From NCBI RefSeq assembly GCF_018446385.1, contig NC_055990.1, positions 139,202,996 through 139,266,995 on the forward strand: a DNA stretch of 64,000 nt, in the 5' to 3' direction. The position numbers and the translations under genes are program-made. A model generated the notes under the pieces. That model worked only from the letters and a program-made list of their open reading frames with translations. It was not told the origin of the DNA and ran no database searches. Shown in pieces: positions 1 through 11,939 of the stretch. Numbering within the stretch: position 1 is the stretch's first letter; each line of letters starts with the position of its first letter. Source of the stretch: Zingiber officinale. Its lineage: Eukaryota; Streptophyta; Magnoliopsida; Zingiberales; Zingiberaceae.

Positions 1-1974
1 CACGCGACGCCGGCAGCTCATCTTCAAGGCGCTTCACGTGGCCTTGTAGTTCAGTCTCCTTGGCCGAGTGGCTCTCCCGCTCAGCAATCAGGGAGTTCTC
101 CGCTGCCTTCAGCTTCTTGGCCAGTCGCCTCGCTTCCTTGTTCTTTTCTTCTAAGTCGGCGGCGGCCTGTTGCTTCCTCGTGGAGGCCAACTCCAACATC
201 CTATCGTAGGTCTTCAATTGAGCCTCGATCTGACTCAGCCTATTGGCCTATTCAGCCGACTTCTGTTGCTCCTCCGTCAGAAGTTGTTGGGCCTTCTCCA
301 GCTCTGCCTTTAGCCGAGCGGGTGATGGCCCCCGAGAGGAAGAGCCTTGTCCTGAAAGTTTGAGCTTCTTCAGCTCATCCTCCACCTGTGCAAGCCGTTG
401 GCACATGGCGATGCTTTCCACCCAGTACTGCAAAATGAATATTAGTACCAATCAGAGGTAAGTTATAACCAAAAGTACTAACCCCGGTGGACATCTCCAG
501 GCGACTGTCGGCCAGCGCGCCCAGGGGTTTCATGGCCGCTTGAGCCCTCGCCTCTTCCCATACACGGCCGAGCAGACCCCGGATGTAGACTTGCTGTTGG
601 GGAGATTCAGCCTGATCGCCTGGCGAGCAAAGATCCTCGGTCTACAGACGAAGGATGGCGGTGACGAATTGTCTCCCGCCTGCATTGATTGGGCAGAGGC
701 AGACGGACTGGAGGACTGGGCAGGACAAATGGGATGAATGGCTGAGCGAGTTATCCTCCTCCCAGCCAGAGGAAGGGAGGTAAGTGGCTGCACGGGAAGT
801 GGCTCCTACTACTCATCCACAGATGGGGTCCGATCGGAGGAGGTAGCCTCCACTGTTGTGGGGGTTGTAGATGGGACACCTCCCGCAGAAGTTTGCACAA
901 CGGACGTGGCAGACCGGGAGGGCACGTCGGCTCGGTGCCTCTTGCGGGAGAGCGGAACTTCATCGCCCGAGGATCCTGATCCCTCGGCGGGAATGACTGG
1001 AGGCACCTCTGGTGCCACTCCTGGGTCAGTAGTCCCTCCCACTCTTGGCGTTTGTTCGGCGGTCCCCTCGTCCACAGCTGTAGTTTCTCCAGCTGTGCCC
1101 TCCTATGAGCCGACAGGGGTCAAGCCAAGCCGTTCCAACTCCTTGGCTGCAGCTGCCTCAATCTCGGCCTGCTTGGCCTTCATTATACTGGCAGCTCGGG
1201 CTCGCATCATAATGTCAGCTGCAAAAGAAGAACAGAATCAGTTAAATTCAAAGGAAGAAGGTTTAAGAATTTTTTACCTAGGCTGCTCGGAAGCTTCACT
1301 CGGCTCGTACTCAACCCGAAGATGTACATTGCTCCCTCTGGAAGCAATTTGTGGATATTGAACTTCAGACCGGCCAACATGTTAGTGGCATGGAGATAAT
1401 CTGGCTGGGTCTTGTACCTCTTCAGTTCGGGCGGAGGTGGCAGAGTGGTCTGCCATCGAGTGCGGAAGTATGGCTGCTCGGGGAGTCTGATGTAGAAGAA
1501 ATGCTCCTTCCAATGCTTGTTGGAGGAAGGCATCCTATCGAAAAACACTAAGCCGATCCAGGAGTGGAAGAGATACGTGGCCATCTCAGATTGTTTGGGA
1601 TAGTAAAAGTAGTGGAAGACCCGAGGGGTCAGTGGGATGTTGTGCACTCGGAACAACACCACCACGCCGCACAGCAGGCGGAAAGAATTAGGGACGAGCT
1701 GGGTGAGTGGGATTCAGAAAAAATTGCAAACTTCAGTTATAAATGGATGGAAAGGGAACCGGAGACCGGCCACGAACTGGTCTCGAAAGAAACAAATAGT
1801 GTCGGTCAGGGGGTTGTGTGGTCGATCTGTTGGTCAGACCAGGACAAGCTCGTGGTCGAACGGGAGGTTAAAGGCATTTATGAGATGTGTCGCGTCACCG
1901 GCATCAAACCTGGTCTCCATGGTTGTGTACCAAGGACCAGGGGTCGTGTCGGCCGATTGGGAGGAACTGGCCAT
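1..1974 (-). pseudogene. Antisense extra ORF of gypsy element (PF04195-like), decayed
   Basis: Reading leftward from an ATG at 1974 (protein begins MASSSQSADTTPGPW), the frame resembles the plant 'putative gypsy type transposon' family (PF04195). The best-conserved stretch is at 1665-1280, with motifs such as FHYFYYPKQ, MPSSNKHWKEHFF and LPPPPELKRY. In-frame stops lie at 1834-1836, 1714-1716 and 1103-1105. A probable intron runs from a GT near 1280 to an AG near 1220. Downstream come a Pro/Ser/Thr-rich segment (about 1075-800) and a Lys/Glu-rich coiled coil (about 450-1) that continues off the window. The family's function is unknown. The stops indicate a dead copy unless they are sequencing errors. 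Confidence 0.7.
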
Positions 1975-2239
1975 AGTCGGAAAACAAAGAGGCGGAAGAA
2001 TTTGCTAAGAGAGTTGATGGAAGAATAAGGCAGGATCGACAAGGGGTTCACTAAACAGAATAAAGGAATGTCGAAGGACGATGAAGGCCAAAAGAAAAGA
2101 AACGGAAGTTAGAGCTTATAAGAAAATGAAGCGCCGAAGGAGAAAGCTGGGAGTCGCGGAGCACTAGAAGCAAGCAAAGTCGCCGGAGCAAACGGGGGAG
2201 AAGCGGAAATAGAGTGCCAAGGAAGCAACGACGCCAAAG

Positions 2240-2249
2240 CTTTATAAAG
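2240..2249 (-). promoter_or_regulatory. Candidate TATA box for the antisense ORF
   Basis: The palindrome CTTTATAAAG lies about 270 bp upstream of the antisense ORF start at 1974 and outside the LTR. It could give the antisense ORF its own minus-strand promoter. This is inferred from motif and position only. Confidence 0.35.
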
Positions 2250-2699
2250 ATGGGCACGGCTGAGCTGAGCCGTCCGATCTAGGGCACAAGGATCGAAGTG
2301 CACATCTGGTCGTTGAATTTAAACCGTCAAACGTCACATCAGCAGCTATCACCTCGGACGTGTGGCGGTTGCACCAGCGACACGTGGCATCCCCCCACGG
2401 GTCAACATTTAATGGGCGCGTGCTCGACCTTAATGGAAGCGATCTACACGTATCACGAGGAGATTCGGACGATGTCAGCAGTAGCTGACCGACCCGCGCC
2501 CCCTCAACAGCGGTGAGGAAAAGTATCCAAAAATGACCAAGTATAAAGGCATGAAGCACCGACTGAGAGAAAAAGGTTGATCCTACAGGAACCGACGGGA
2601 TCCAGCTCATCTGCTGCCCGACCAGCCAATTTCTCACCAGGCTACTTGTCTAGTCAGTCGGACTTTCAGCCTCCTTCGACTAGACTTGAAGGGAAGACA

Positions 2700-3543
2700 T
2701 GTGATCTGGTGGTAAAGGGGGGCCCGCCCGGCAGGAGGTCAAGGTGGTCAACACCCTGTAGGCGCCCGACCAGGCGAATCACCTCCCCGATCGGCGGAAA
2801 GCCAACCCGGCATCCCGACAGCTCGGCTCGACTCGGGTCCGAGCTCCTGACGACTAGCGAGTGACTAGCACGGCTTAACAGCAGGGGACGAAGGCTGAGC
2901 GATTTTCATCTCGACCGAACGAGAACCGTGGTCACCGAGGTTCTCCCGTTCGTACGAGCAGCGCTAGGGTCGCCGTATGATTGGCTGAGCAGATGTCCCG
3001 CTCGGCCAACCATGACGTTAGCCGAGCGATTCTTCCATCCGGCTTGGCATGAGACAAAAGGGGCAGGTAACTATATCTTCCTCGAGACAAGTGTCGCTGA
3101 CAGGTAGTATGGTAGGTGGCCAGATCAGACAGAGAATCGTACAACGGAAGTTTTCACTAGCACGTCAGGGATATACTCACGCTATTGAGGTATGACGTCA
3201 GACATGCTTTTCTTACACACTCATTACAGGTATGCTTTGAGAAGCGTGTACATCTCGGTAAGCTTGCACACGCCTTCAGGGAACCCTATATAAGGACCCC
3301 CGGACTCCTACGGATGTATGCGCTATACACCACTGTAGCTATAGTTCTCGTCACTCTCTTTCGATTTCTTGCCGCCGGGAGCTGACTTGAGCATCAGAGG
3401 GTTGTCGTCGGGATCCCCTTCCCGACTCGGTTTTGTGCTTGCAGGTTCTCGCCGAAGATCGGCGTCACTCAGAGGGCCACACGGAGTCAACGAGAGTGCC
3501 ACGTCCCCAGCGACCATCGACTCAGCACTCGGGCAGGATCACC
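2700..3543 (+). repeat. 3' LTR of the Tat-like gypsy element
   Basis: The LTR begins TGTGATC and ends GGATCAC(C), an inverted terminal match with the final CA mutated. A purine-rich stretch (GAAGGGAAGA) precedes it. It contains TATATAAGG at 3287-3295 and, about 90 bp later, CTGACTTGAGC followed by a GGG-rich segment, a U5-like motif also present in the LTR at 6091-6610. Promoter and U5 order place transcription on the plus strand, opposite to the 1-1974 ORF. Confidence 0.7.
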
Positions 3544-5775
3544 TAGTAAGATATAACTAACAGAAATAATCATGAGGTACAGTTTCCTGAACAAAAGTAG
3601 GAAATACAGACTTAAAAGGCTGAAGAAATTGTACTCACCATGGCCTCCTGTTCGGAACATACGATCGTTAGACCAAATATCTCATGTCTCCTGTATGCAT
3701 GTCAATCATATATAAATACCAAAATACAGCAACCAATATGCAGCAATCACAAGCAATAAATGCAATCATGCAATATAATGCAAAATGACATATGTCACCC
3801 CTAACTCCAGTCAGCCATCTCACACGCGATGGTGAGACCTAGTGGGTAGGGCTATGACAACTATGCACTCTGCCATCACTGTTCCTAAGTGACCGAGTGG
3901 ACAGGATGATGTAGGAGTACACCTATCCTCCTACCCCAAATAGAGTGGGGGAGCGCAATGCTCTCATCTCCCTAAGACAATTCAGAGGAGGGATCCCTGC
4001 TGGCTACCATGCTGCGTCACCACCACCCATGAGCAGACCAGCGGAGCCTAACAGAGCAAAACTGCCACACACCCTGCCTGATATACCACTAACCCATGAG
4101 TGGTTGTGTGTGCGCAGGTCATGTAACTGGCGATGTGCTCAACAATAATGGAGCCGACAATCGCACAACATGCAATCATGCAAGATGGTGCATGACACTA
4201 AGCATGTAAATCCTAACCATAATCACCTCCACATAATATGTACCAAACAGGAAAATAAATCATACCATGACCTACGTATCACAGATCTAAGTACACATGC
4301 CCGATAATAAAATCTAGAAAACTAGTCCTATACTCAGTGAAGCCTAGTATGTCACTTCCTCTAGGAACTAAAGTACACATGGTAATAATCAAGAGATATA
4401 AACATGGATACATAACAGGCAACAAACAGAACATACTATAGGTATCAAATAATGACGTACCAAGGATAATTCTAAACATGATCATTGCTACTAGCTATAA
4501 ATTACTATGCATATCAAAGTGACAATATCATAAAAGATAAGTCAAGATATATCCGTCTTTATCTGTCGATCATACTAGATAATCTCTTGTTGAGACGCTC
4601 GTCTCGAGTCAAAGTCCTGTAAATCACATACTGATCATAGCCCCAATCAATTGCTAACCAACCTAGAATCAACATAATTCAAAGCACAACTTACCCAAGT
4701 TCAGAATCCCAGGCGCTCGGTGAAGAACTCGGATAAATCTGTGACGAAGTGGAGCTCCTCTTCCTCGGTGGCCGATCATTGCTCCAGCAGTAGATCGACA
4801 GGCGACAGAGAGCCGACAACAGTGGCCCATCAGATGAAACAACGACCAAAGAGGGTTGCTACAACTGGGAGGTCACACAACAAGCCTTCTACTCGGACCA
4901 ATGTCGCGGGAGGAGAGGGAGGATCGACTACTGTGATGCCGATCTAGGGTAGAGATGGGGTGGCGATGCAACGCCGTGGGACAAGTCTCGCCGAAAGCAC
5001 AACTGACTGCAACGGAAGTATGACCAACCGAGGTCGGATGAGGAACGACAATGCCCTCGTGATGCTGGTATCAACCAAGGCTGGCGATCGCAGGCGTTGG
5101 GTGGTTGCGCGACCATGGATCTAGCAAATGGAGACATGACAGCGGTTCTCCCCTGGCCAATGACATTGCTGTCCAAGCCTCCCGCAGAGAGGTGGCGTCG
5201 ACCTCTCCTTTTGCCGACGGCTGCACCGGAGGGAAGAGCACCGGAAAGGCACCATTCGGGTGGCCCTCGATCATTGGCGATGGTGGATCGAGACAGCAAC
5301 GAGAAGAGGAGAAGAGGTGATGCGGCGGTGGATCAATGGCTAGATCGAGAGAGGAGAAGAGGAAAGGAATCGAGAGACACAATGAATCGGGAGAGGGGGT
5401 TGGCGAATTGTCTTGGGGTGATGGTAGGGGAAGAGGAAGGCGTCGGGAGATGAAGAGAAGGAGAGGTCGGCGTAGCGGAGAGGAAGAGGGTGTCGGGAGG
5501 TTTAGGGCGCAGGGAGGAAAAAGAAAAAGAATAAATAAATAAATTTACGAAACTTAGATTTGGTTTAATCAAAGCCTAAGTATTTTCCTAAATCAACTCC
5601 TATCTTTGGGTATTTCTAAACAGACTTTTCTCATACCTATTATTTCATCCCAGCAAACTATCTCATACGAGCTCCGAAAACCCCCAAAAAAATTTCTAAA
5701 ATTTTTTAAAAATTCCGTTAAGGTTAACCGTCCTTTAAACCTTATTATTTTATTATCATTTTGTTTGACATTTTA
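3543..5775 (-). repeat. Truncated large gypsy LTR (same family as 28575 and 42369)
   Basis: This region is collinear with the LTRs at 28575-31350 and 42369-45214. Shared landmarks include ATGACATATGTCACCCC at about 3785, CCATGAGTGGTTGTGTGTG at about 4095, a GC-rich polypurine block at 5000-5500, and a terminal segment ending in ATTTTACA. The left part, corresponding to roughly the first 500 bp of the 42369 copy, is missing because the Tat-like element abuts it. The sequence after 5775 does not match the internal start of the 28575 copy, so this is a solo or 5' LTR. Open frames here (for example 4720-4947 and 5097-5453) are LTR sequence, not genes. Confidence 0.8.
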
Positions 5776-6090
5776 CAAATAGAGTTAACTAGAATCCAAT
5801 TTCTGGCCTTCTCCTCGAGCAGACTTCCGCTCTGGCTTCTCATTCCTCGAACATCGCGTACATTCTTCTCATCCACCGGTGTACTCTTCCGCAGTACCTC
5901 ATCCTTCGAATGCACTGAGCCCATCAGCTCCCTTTCCGTGTCATCCTTGTCACTAGCTACCTCTTCCGCTCGACTTCCTGTACTCCTAAGCTCCTACACA
6001 CTTAGACATAAGGATCAAACCAAAACAAGATCTAACTTAACTTGATTGATGGCATCAAAACAACCATGGGGTTCAACAAGGCTAAGCTAG
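5776..6090. other. Unassigned repeat-like segment
   Basis: No gene is evident. The segment is rich in CCTCG, CTTCC and TCTTCC motifs and looks like part of a retrotransposon leader or LTR in inverse orientation. I recall similar sequence as a dispersed repeat in monocots, but no boundary can be fixed. It includes the 94-codon open frame 5761-6045, which has no recognisable motif. Confidence 0.3.
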
Positions 6091-6610
6091 TGATCCCCTG
6101 GTCGCCAACCGACCCATAGCGAGTCCTATACACCTATCATATCATACTCTTTTGAAATTTTCTGCTATAAAGGATAGAGAATATCCCACCGATAAATCAT
6201 GATTTAGAAGCTTCCAGTTTGTCAAATCACAGAGATTTGTGTGCTCGTTTAATGAAAGATGTCAGAGACACTTTATGATCTGTCCTTTCTTAGGAATGCT
6301 TTGGGAAGTGTGATAATGCCTTGAGATTCATGCTTAAGCACAACAATAACACTATAAAAGGGGTCTCCATTTACAGGCGAAGGTATGTGATGCTCTATTT
6401 TTTCATTCGTTCATTGCTACAGTGTTCTTCTGCCATTTTCTTCTCCCAAATCGTGTACTGACTTGAGCGTCGGAGGGCCAACGCCCGCGAACCCCTTCCT
6501 TAACCTGGCACTAACGCTCCTTGTGTTGCAGGACAACGCAAAGTCTTCGTCAAGTCAATAGTAGAGTCACCTTCCCAACTAACTGTCTTCATTGCTTTCA
6601 GACAGGATCA
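6091..6610 (+). repeat. Solo or fragmentary gypsy LTR
   Basis: The ends TGATCC and GGATCA are inverted. TATAAAAGGGG lies at 6353-6363, and ACTGACTTGAGCGTCGGAGG at about 6461 matches the U5-like motif of the LTR at 2700-3543. No target duplication is visible (GCTAG left, ATATT right), so one edge may be a rearrangement. No internal gypsy genes are attached. Confidence 0.55.
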
Positions 6611-6985
6611 ATATTTATTATATAATTTGAGACAAACTTATGATAGATTTAAAACAAAATTAGAGACGAAATTTATATACAAATTTATAAACAAGATTGA
6701 AAATAGATTAAAATTATATTTATTATGTAATTTAAGACAGACTAATAACATATTTAAAATAAAATTAGAGATGAAATTTGTATTCTAAATTAATTTCATT
6801 TGGTCTAATTAAAAATAAATTTATAAATGATTTTCCAATCTATTTATGAAATTAGAGACAGAATAGTTCTATTTCAAAATTAGCAACGGGACTTTCAATA
6901 ATGAAATTTTGAGATGAAATATTTTATTTCAAACATGTTTCAGAAACAAAATATTTCGTTTCTAATATCCTGTTTTCTAGAAGTG
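6611..6985. mobile_element. CACTA (En/Spm) transposon end fragment
   Basis: Read on the minus strand from 6985, the sequence begins CACTTCTAGAAAACAGGATA, close to the plant CACTA terminus. It is followed by repeated GAGACGAAAT-type subterminal motifs. Two related units of about 100 bp, starting ATATTTATTAT at about 6611 and 6717, lie in tandem. The terminus interrupts the copia integrase reading frame, which continues to the right. The other terminus is not recognised, so this is a remnant or small non-autonomous derivative. Confidence 0.6.
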
Positions 6986-8298
6986 ATTTGAACGCAAGTT
7001 ATTTGGTATATGGATAAAAACAGTACAACCAAATACCTTTAATGACAAATCAGAAATGATTATATTTTCAGGAAAAAATATTTTTTAGACTCTGTAGAGG
7101 TGTTTTATAATTTAAGATATGTGTTGGCATCTTATTAATTAGATAACTTGCTATTAGAATTGTATCCCTCCATAAATATTTTAGAACATATATAGAAAAT
7201 ATTATTGCTCGGGCAACTTCAAGTAAATGTTGATTTTTTTCAGCTAATTCATTTTGTTGAGGAGTAACCTGACAAGTAGATTGGTGTTCAATGTCTTTCC
7301 CTTTTAAAAAGGTCCCAAAACATTTGTTAAAGTATTTAGTACCATTATCAATTTGAAGAATGCTTATTTTGATTTGAAACTTATTTTCAACCATAGTGTG
7401 GAAATCTTTGAATAATTTTTCAACTTCAGATTTTTCACTTATCAAAATCTAACAAAGTCAAGTATAATCGTTAATAAAAGTGACAAACTATTTTTTTCCA
7501 GTTGAAATAGTAATTTTTTAGGGACCCCAAACATCACTTTGAATCAGATAAATTGGTCTTGATGCACGATAAGGCCTTGACTTATATGAAACTCGATGAC
7601 TTTTTTGATAAATGACAAACATCACAATTAAAGGAATTGCAAACTAACTTCTTAAATAATTTAGGAAACAAATGTTTTAAATACGGAAACTTGGATGTCC
7701 TAGTCTATGATACCAAAGTGTACTTTTTTCACAAATAGAGGTAGAATTAGAACTACCAGTCCCCTTTTTGCCCAACTTGATATTCTGACGACTTTCCTCA
7801 TGCTATACTTCAGAAAATACCTTTCCAATGGATGGAAGGGGTTGTCTGCAAATATTCTACCCCTTCATCAAAGACAACATTCAATCTTACCAAAACTTTA
7901 TAAATCTTATTATTCTTCACCATTTTCCAATGACGAATATAATTTTCAATACTTTTTCATTCATAATCATCAATAAACAGATCCAAGTGTTGTCATAGGC
8001 CTTTTAGGATATTGAAGTATCTCATCATACTATCTTCCTTTGCCAAATCTCTCTAAGATACAATTACAACTCATAAACTTGTGATTGATTGCTAAGATCT
8101 GAATACATCTGACATATATTATCCCAAAGCTTTTTAGCAGTGAAGTAATGTATGTAGTTGACACTAATGTCTTCCTCCATAGAATTGACCAACCAAGCCA
8201 TTACCTTGCCACCATGAAATTCTCTGCATCCCACGTTGCAAAGGCTGAACCTATTTTTGTAGGTGCTTTGGTTTCACCAATGAGATATCCAATCTTTC
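6986..8298 (-). pseudogene. Ty1/copia gag (3' part) and integrase fragment, decayed
   Basis: On the minus strand, 8298-7990 resembles copia gag: a WDAEN-like segment, then YIHYFTAKKLWDNICQMYSD. A gag-pre-integrase region follows with frameshifts and stops. The integrase core at 7445-7068 carries IDNGTKYF, QVTPQQNELAEK and NKMPTHILNYKTP, and continues to about 6986 (SDLSLKVFGC). The CACTA terminus cuts it there, and RT and RNase H are absent. It joins the gag start at 11940-12094 when the hAT element at 8307-11931 is removed. Confidence 0.8.
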
Positions 8299-8306
8299 CC
8301 CTCCCT

Positions 8307-11300
8307 TAGGGGCGTAACTACTGTGGGGCGGGAGCGGGGGGGGGGGGGGGGGGGGGTGGTGCGATCGCACCCCCTCAAATTTAGAGAAAAAAATTTTAAT
8401 ATGATTAAAAATAAAATAAAAAATATTTATTTATAAATCTAAAAGTATGTGGACTTTTATGTAAGACTCCAATCAAAAGTCAAAACCTTGCATTGTGTTT
8501 TAATTTCTCTCTCTCTTGTCCAAAAAAGTTATCTCTCTATTTCTCTTGATTTTTCTCTCCGCCGTCGAAGCTTTTATTTTTCCCTTTTCACTATTTTTTC
8601 CCTATCGGTGAAGCTTCTTCCCACACAACCTTATTTTTTTCCTCTTCCATTTTCTTCTCCCTCCACTATTACCCTTTCCTTTTTCCTCTATCCCATGTTC
8701 TTCTTCCTCCCCTAATTCTCATCTTATTTTTCCCTAATCTTAATTTTGCCCTCAAAATCCTCCATCGCACATTGTCGTTGCCATCCACGTCATTGTCGGC
8801 CTGTCATCACACGCCGCTGCCAACGCCGTTATCGTTTGCTGCCAACACTGCCATAATTGCTTTGCTGCTATTGCTACTATCGTTTGCTGACAACGCTACC
8901 GACGCTCCACAATAAATGTCTTTTGATTGAGGTAAAATTTTCTTACTTGATTTCTTTCGATTACGAATTTAAGTATTGAAAAAAAAATGTAGTGCTAATT
9001 TTGCATATATTCATGTTTTTGTTTGTTATTTAAGTATGTTAAATGTTTACACATATTGAGGTGATAAGTACATTTGATGTTTGATTTGTTATATGAATGT
9101 GAGGAATGTCATTAATGATCATTCAAAAATTTGATCAATTGAATCACATTATTTATTCCATGAATAGACTTATCATAGAATTTGCACCAATATTTTATAA
9201 TAACAATATGCATATAAAACAAATCATCTTTATGATAAGAATTAAAATTAGATAGTCATATAATTAGAAAAATATGTTTTTATAATGTAAACATGTGACT
9301 TTATATCTCTACCAATATGTGTGAAAAATAAGGGATCATTAACTCTCTATCAATTTCGTTTATTATTTGTTTTTGAATATAAATTGTTGAAAACAAATAG
9401 TCATTAATTAGATGATTATGTTTCTGAAATATTATGTTGATGATAAATTAGGTGAAATAACAATGTTGAGGTATTTTAAGAAAATACGAGATGAACCAAC
9501 TTCAAACAAGTCATCTCCCTCTCCACCACCTCCTCCTCCTCCGCCTCCTCCACCAGCTCCTCTTGATGCTGACTCAAATGAGTATCCTAGTGATCTTGGG
9601 CTAAGAAAGCACATTCTTGAGTATAATGTTAATGAAAGGGAGATTGTTCGACGTTACTATTTGCAAAAGGTCCTTTTCAACCTAAAAATCATGAATTTCC
9701 TTGGCGTTCTTGTCCCAAAGAGAAACGAAGATTTCGAGCTATATGGTTTAGTCTTCATCCTAATTGGCTAGAATACAGCATTGCAAAAGATGCGGCTTTA
9801 TGTCTTTATTGCTATTTATTCAAAGCGGATCATGGTGGTCAAAGTGGTGGTGATTCTTTTGTTACTGAGGGATTTAAAAATTGGAGAAAGAAAGAAAGAA
9901 AAATTTAATGAACATGTTGGAAATCAGAGCAACATGATGGCGACTTATGATTTAATGAATCAAAAACAACATATTGAAACTTGTTTGGTCAATCAGTCTA
10001 GTCAAGTAGCTATTGATTATCATGTTCATTTGACAACATCAATTGATTGCATAAGATTTCTTGTGCGTCAAGGATTAGCATTTCGTGGTCATGATGAATC
10101 AACAAACTCACTCAATCATGGTAATGTTCTTGAATTGTTAAGATTTCTTGCTGACCATAATGAGGATATCAATAGAGTTGCACTAGACAATGCTCCCTTA
10201 AATCTCAAATTGATATCGCCTGATATTCAGAAAGATATTATCAGATCCATTGCTTATTTAACCACTAATTCTATTCTTGGAGATCTCGGTGATGAATTAT
10301 TTACTATATTGGTTGATGAGGCTCGTGATATATCTGTTAAAGAACAAATGACAGTTGCTTTACGGTTTGTAGATGAAAGGGGAAATATTGTTGAGCGCTT
10401 TCTAGGCCTTGTACATGTAAGCGACACTACTGCCTTATCACTTAAAACTGCTATTGATTCTTTGTTGTGCCAATATGGATTATCTATATCTAATTTGCGG
10501 GGGTAAGGATACGATGGAGCTAGCAATATGAGAGGAGAATTCAATGACTTAAAAAGCTTAATTATGATGGAGAGCCCTTCTGCTTATTATGTTCATTGTT
10601 TTGCTCATCAACTGCAGCTTACGCTTGTAGTTGTTGCTGAAAATCATATAAGAATTTCTACTTTTTTTGATGTAGTTGCACAATTGAACAATATTGTTGG
10701 AGCGTCATGCAAGCGAAGAGATATACTTCGTGAGAAACAATTTGAAAAAGTTATTAAAGGAATTTGCAATGGTGATATCTTCACTGGACAAGGTATGAAT
10801 CAAGAGATGACATTAAAAAGAGCTGGGAGCACACGTTGGGGTTCACATTATAATACATTGTTAAGTTTGATACATTTGTATCCTTCAATTATTGATGTTC
10901 TTTTATTTGTTGAAGAGGAGGGAAAAGATCACAAGCAAAGGACACAAACAAATAATCTGTTGGAATTGATTGGAAAATATGAATTTATATTTCAGATGCA
11001 CTTAATGAAGAATATCTTGGGAGTCACGAATGATTTGTCGCAAGCTTTACAAAGAAAAGATCAAGACATTGTAAATGCCATGATTCTTGTAAGATCAAGC
11101 AAACATCAACTGCAAACTATGAGAGATGATGGTTGGGATTTGTTACTGAATGAAGTTTCTTTATTTTGTGTTAAGTATGAGGTAGTCACCCCGCACATGG
11201 AAGACTTGTTCGTCTTTCATGGGAGATCACGACAAAATATTGTAGGAAGGACAAATCTTCACTATTATCGTGTTGAAACATTTTATGAAGTGATAGATTT

Positions 11301-11931
11301 GCAACTTTAGGAGTTGAACAGTCGCTTTAACGAGGTGAACGGAGTTGTTGTTGTGTATGAGTTGCCTTGATCCATCAAATTCATTCTCTGCTTATGATAA
11401 GAGAAAATTACTTCAGTTTACTCAGTTTTATCCATCCGATTTTTCCCCAATGGAGTTAATGCATCTTGAGTCCCAACTTGATAATTTTATTTTTGATATG
11501 CGGAGTAGCAATCAATTCTCTGAGGTTGTGGGGATTAGCCAGCTTGTTAAAAGGATGGTTCAATTGAAAAAACATCGTCTGTATCCTTTGGTATATTTAC
11601 TTTTGAAGTTAGCATTGCTATTACCTGTTGCAACTGCAACTGTAGAGAGAGTGTTTTCAGCAATGAAAATAATCAAAACCTCACTTCGAAATCGGTTGGG
11701 AGATGATATGGTAAATGATTATTTGATACCATATATTGAGTGAGATGTGTTTGATACCATTGATAATGAAGCTATTATTCAGCATTTTCAAAATATGAAA
11801 TCTCGAAGAGTGATATTGTAAAAAACATATGAAGTTCATATATAACTTTTATTATACATTTTATGTGTTGTATTACTTTTTTAAATTTGTTGAATTCGCC
11901 CCCCTAATTGAAAATCCTAACTACGCCACTG
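8307..11931 (+). mobile_element. hAT transposon with 8-bp target duplication
   Basis: The element starts TAGGGGCGTAACTA and ends TAACTACGCCACTG, which are inverted copies with few mismatches. It is flanked by CCCTCCCT at 8299-8306 and 11932-11939, an 8-bp duplication diagnostic of hAT. Its left subterminal region has a long G run (about 8338-8356) and pyrimidine-rich sequence. It encodes a decayed transposase (9463-11820) and sits inside the gag gene of a minus-strand copia element. Confidence 0.9.
9463..11820 (+). pseudogene. hAT transposase with TTF-type zinc finger, inactivated
   Basis: The protein starts about MLRYFKKIRDE, followed by a polyproline run. A TTF-type zinc-finger region (SCPKEKRRFR, LCLYCYLFK) lies in a shifted frame at 9669-9900. 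A DUF4371-like catalytic core follows (FTILVDEARDISVKEQ, GYDGASNMRGEFN, HCFAHQLQLT, RWGSHYNTLL), and then a C-terminal hAT dimerisation domain (LLPVATATVERVFSAMK, SLRNRLGDDM). Frameshifts lie near 9669, 9900 and 11348. In-frame stops at 10504, 11308 and 11741 each fit a C-to-T change (CAA or CAG or CGA to a stop) at residues where relatives have Gln or Arg. The coding capacity is otherwise nearly complete. Confidence 0.88.
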
Positions 11932-11939
11932 CCCTCCCT

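Larger units (their letters stand above)
1..3543 (+). mobile_element. 3' part of a Tat-like Ty3/gypsy retrotransposon
   Basis: This reads as the downstream portion of a plus-strand gypsy element: an antisense extra ORF (1-1974, minus strand), a non-coding spacer, then a 3' LTR (2700-3543). Tat-lineage elements are known to carry additional ORFs, some antisense, between pol and the 3' LTR, and this layout fits. The pol genes would lie left of the window. The LTR right end abuts a copy of a different gypsy LTR at the point where that LTR is truncated, so the element probably inserted into it. The lineage rests on ORF layout, since no polymerase is visible here. Confidence 0.65.
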
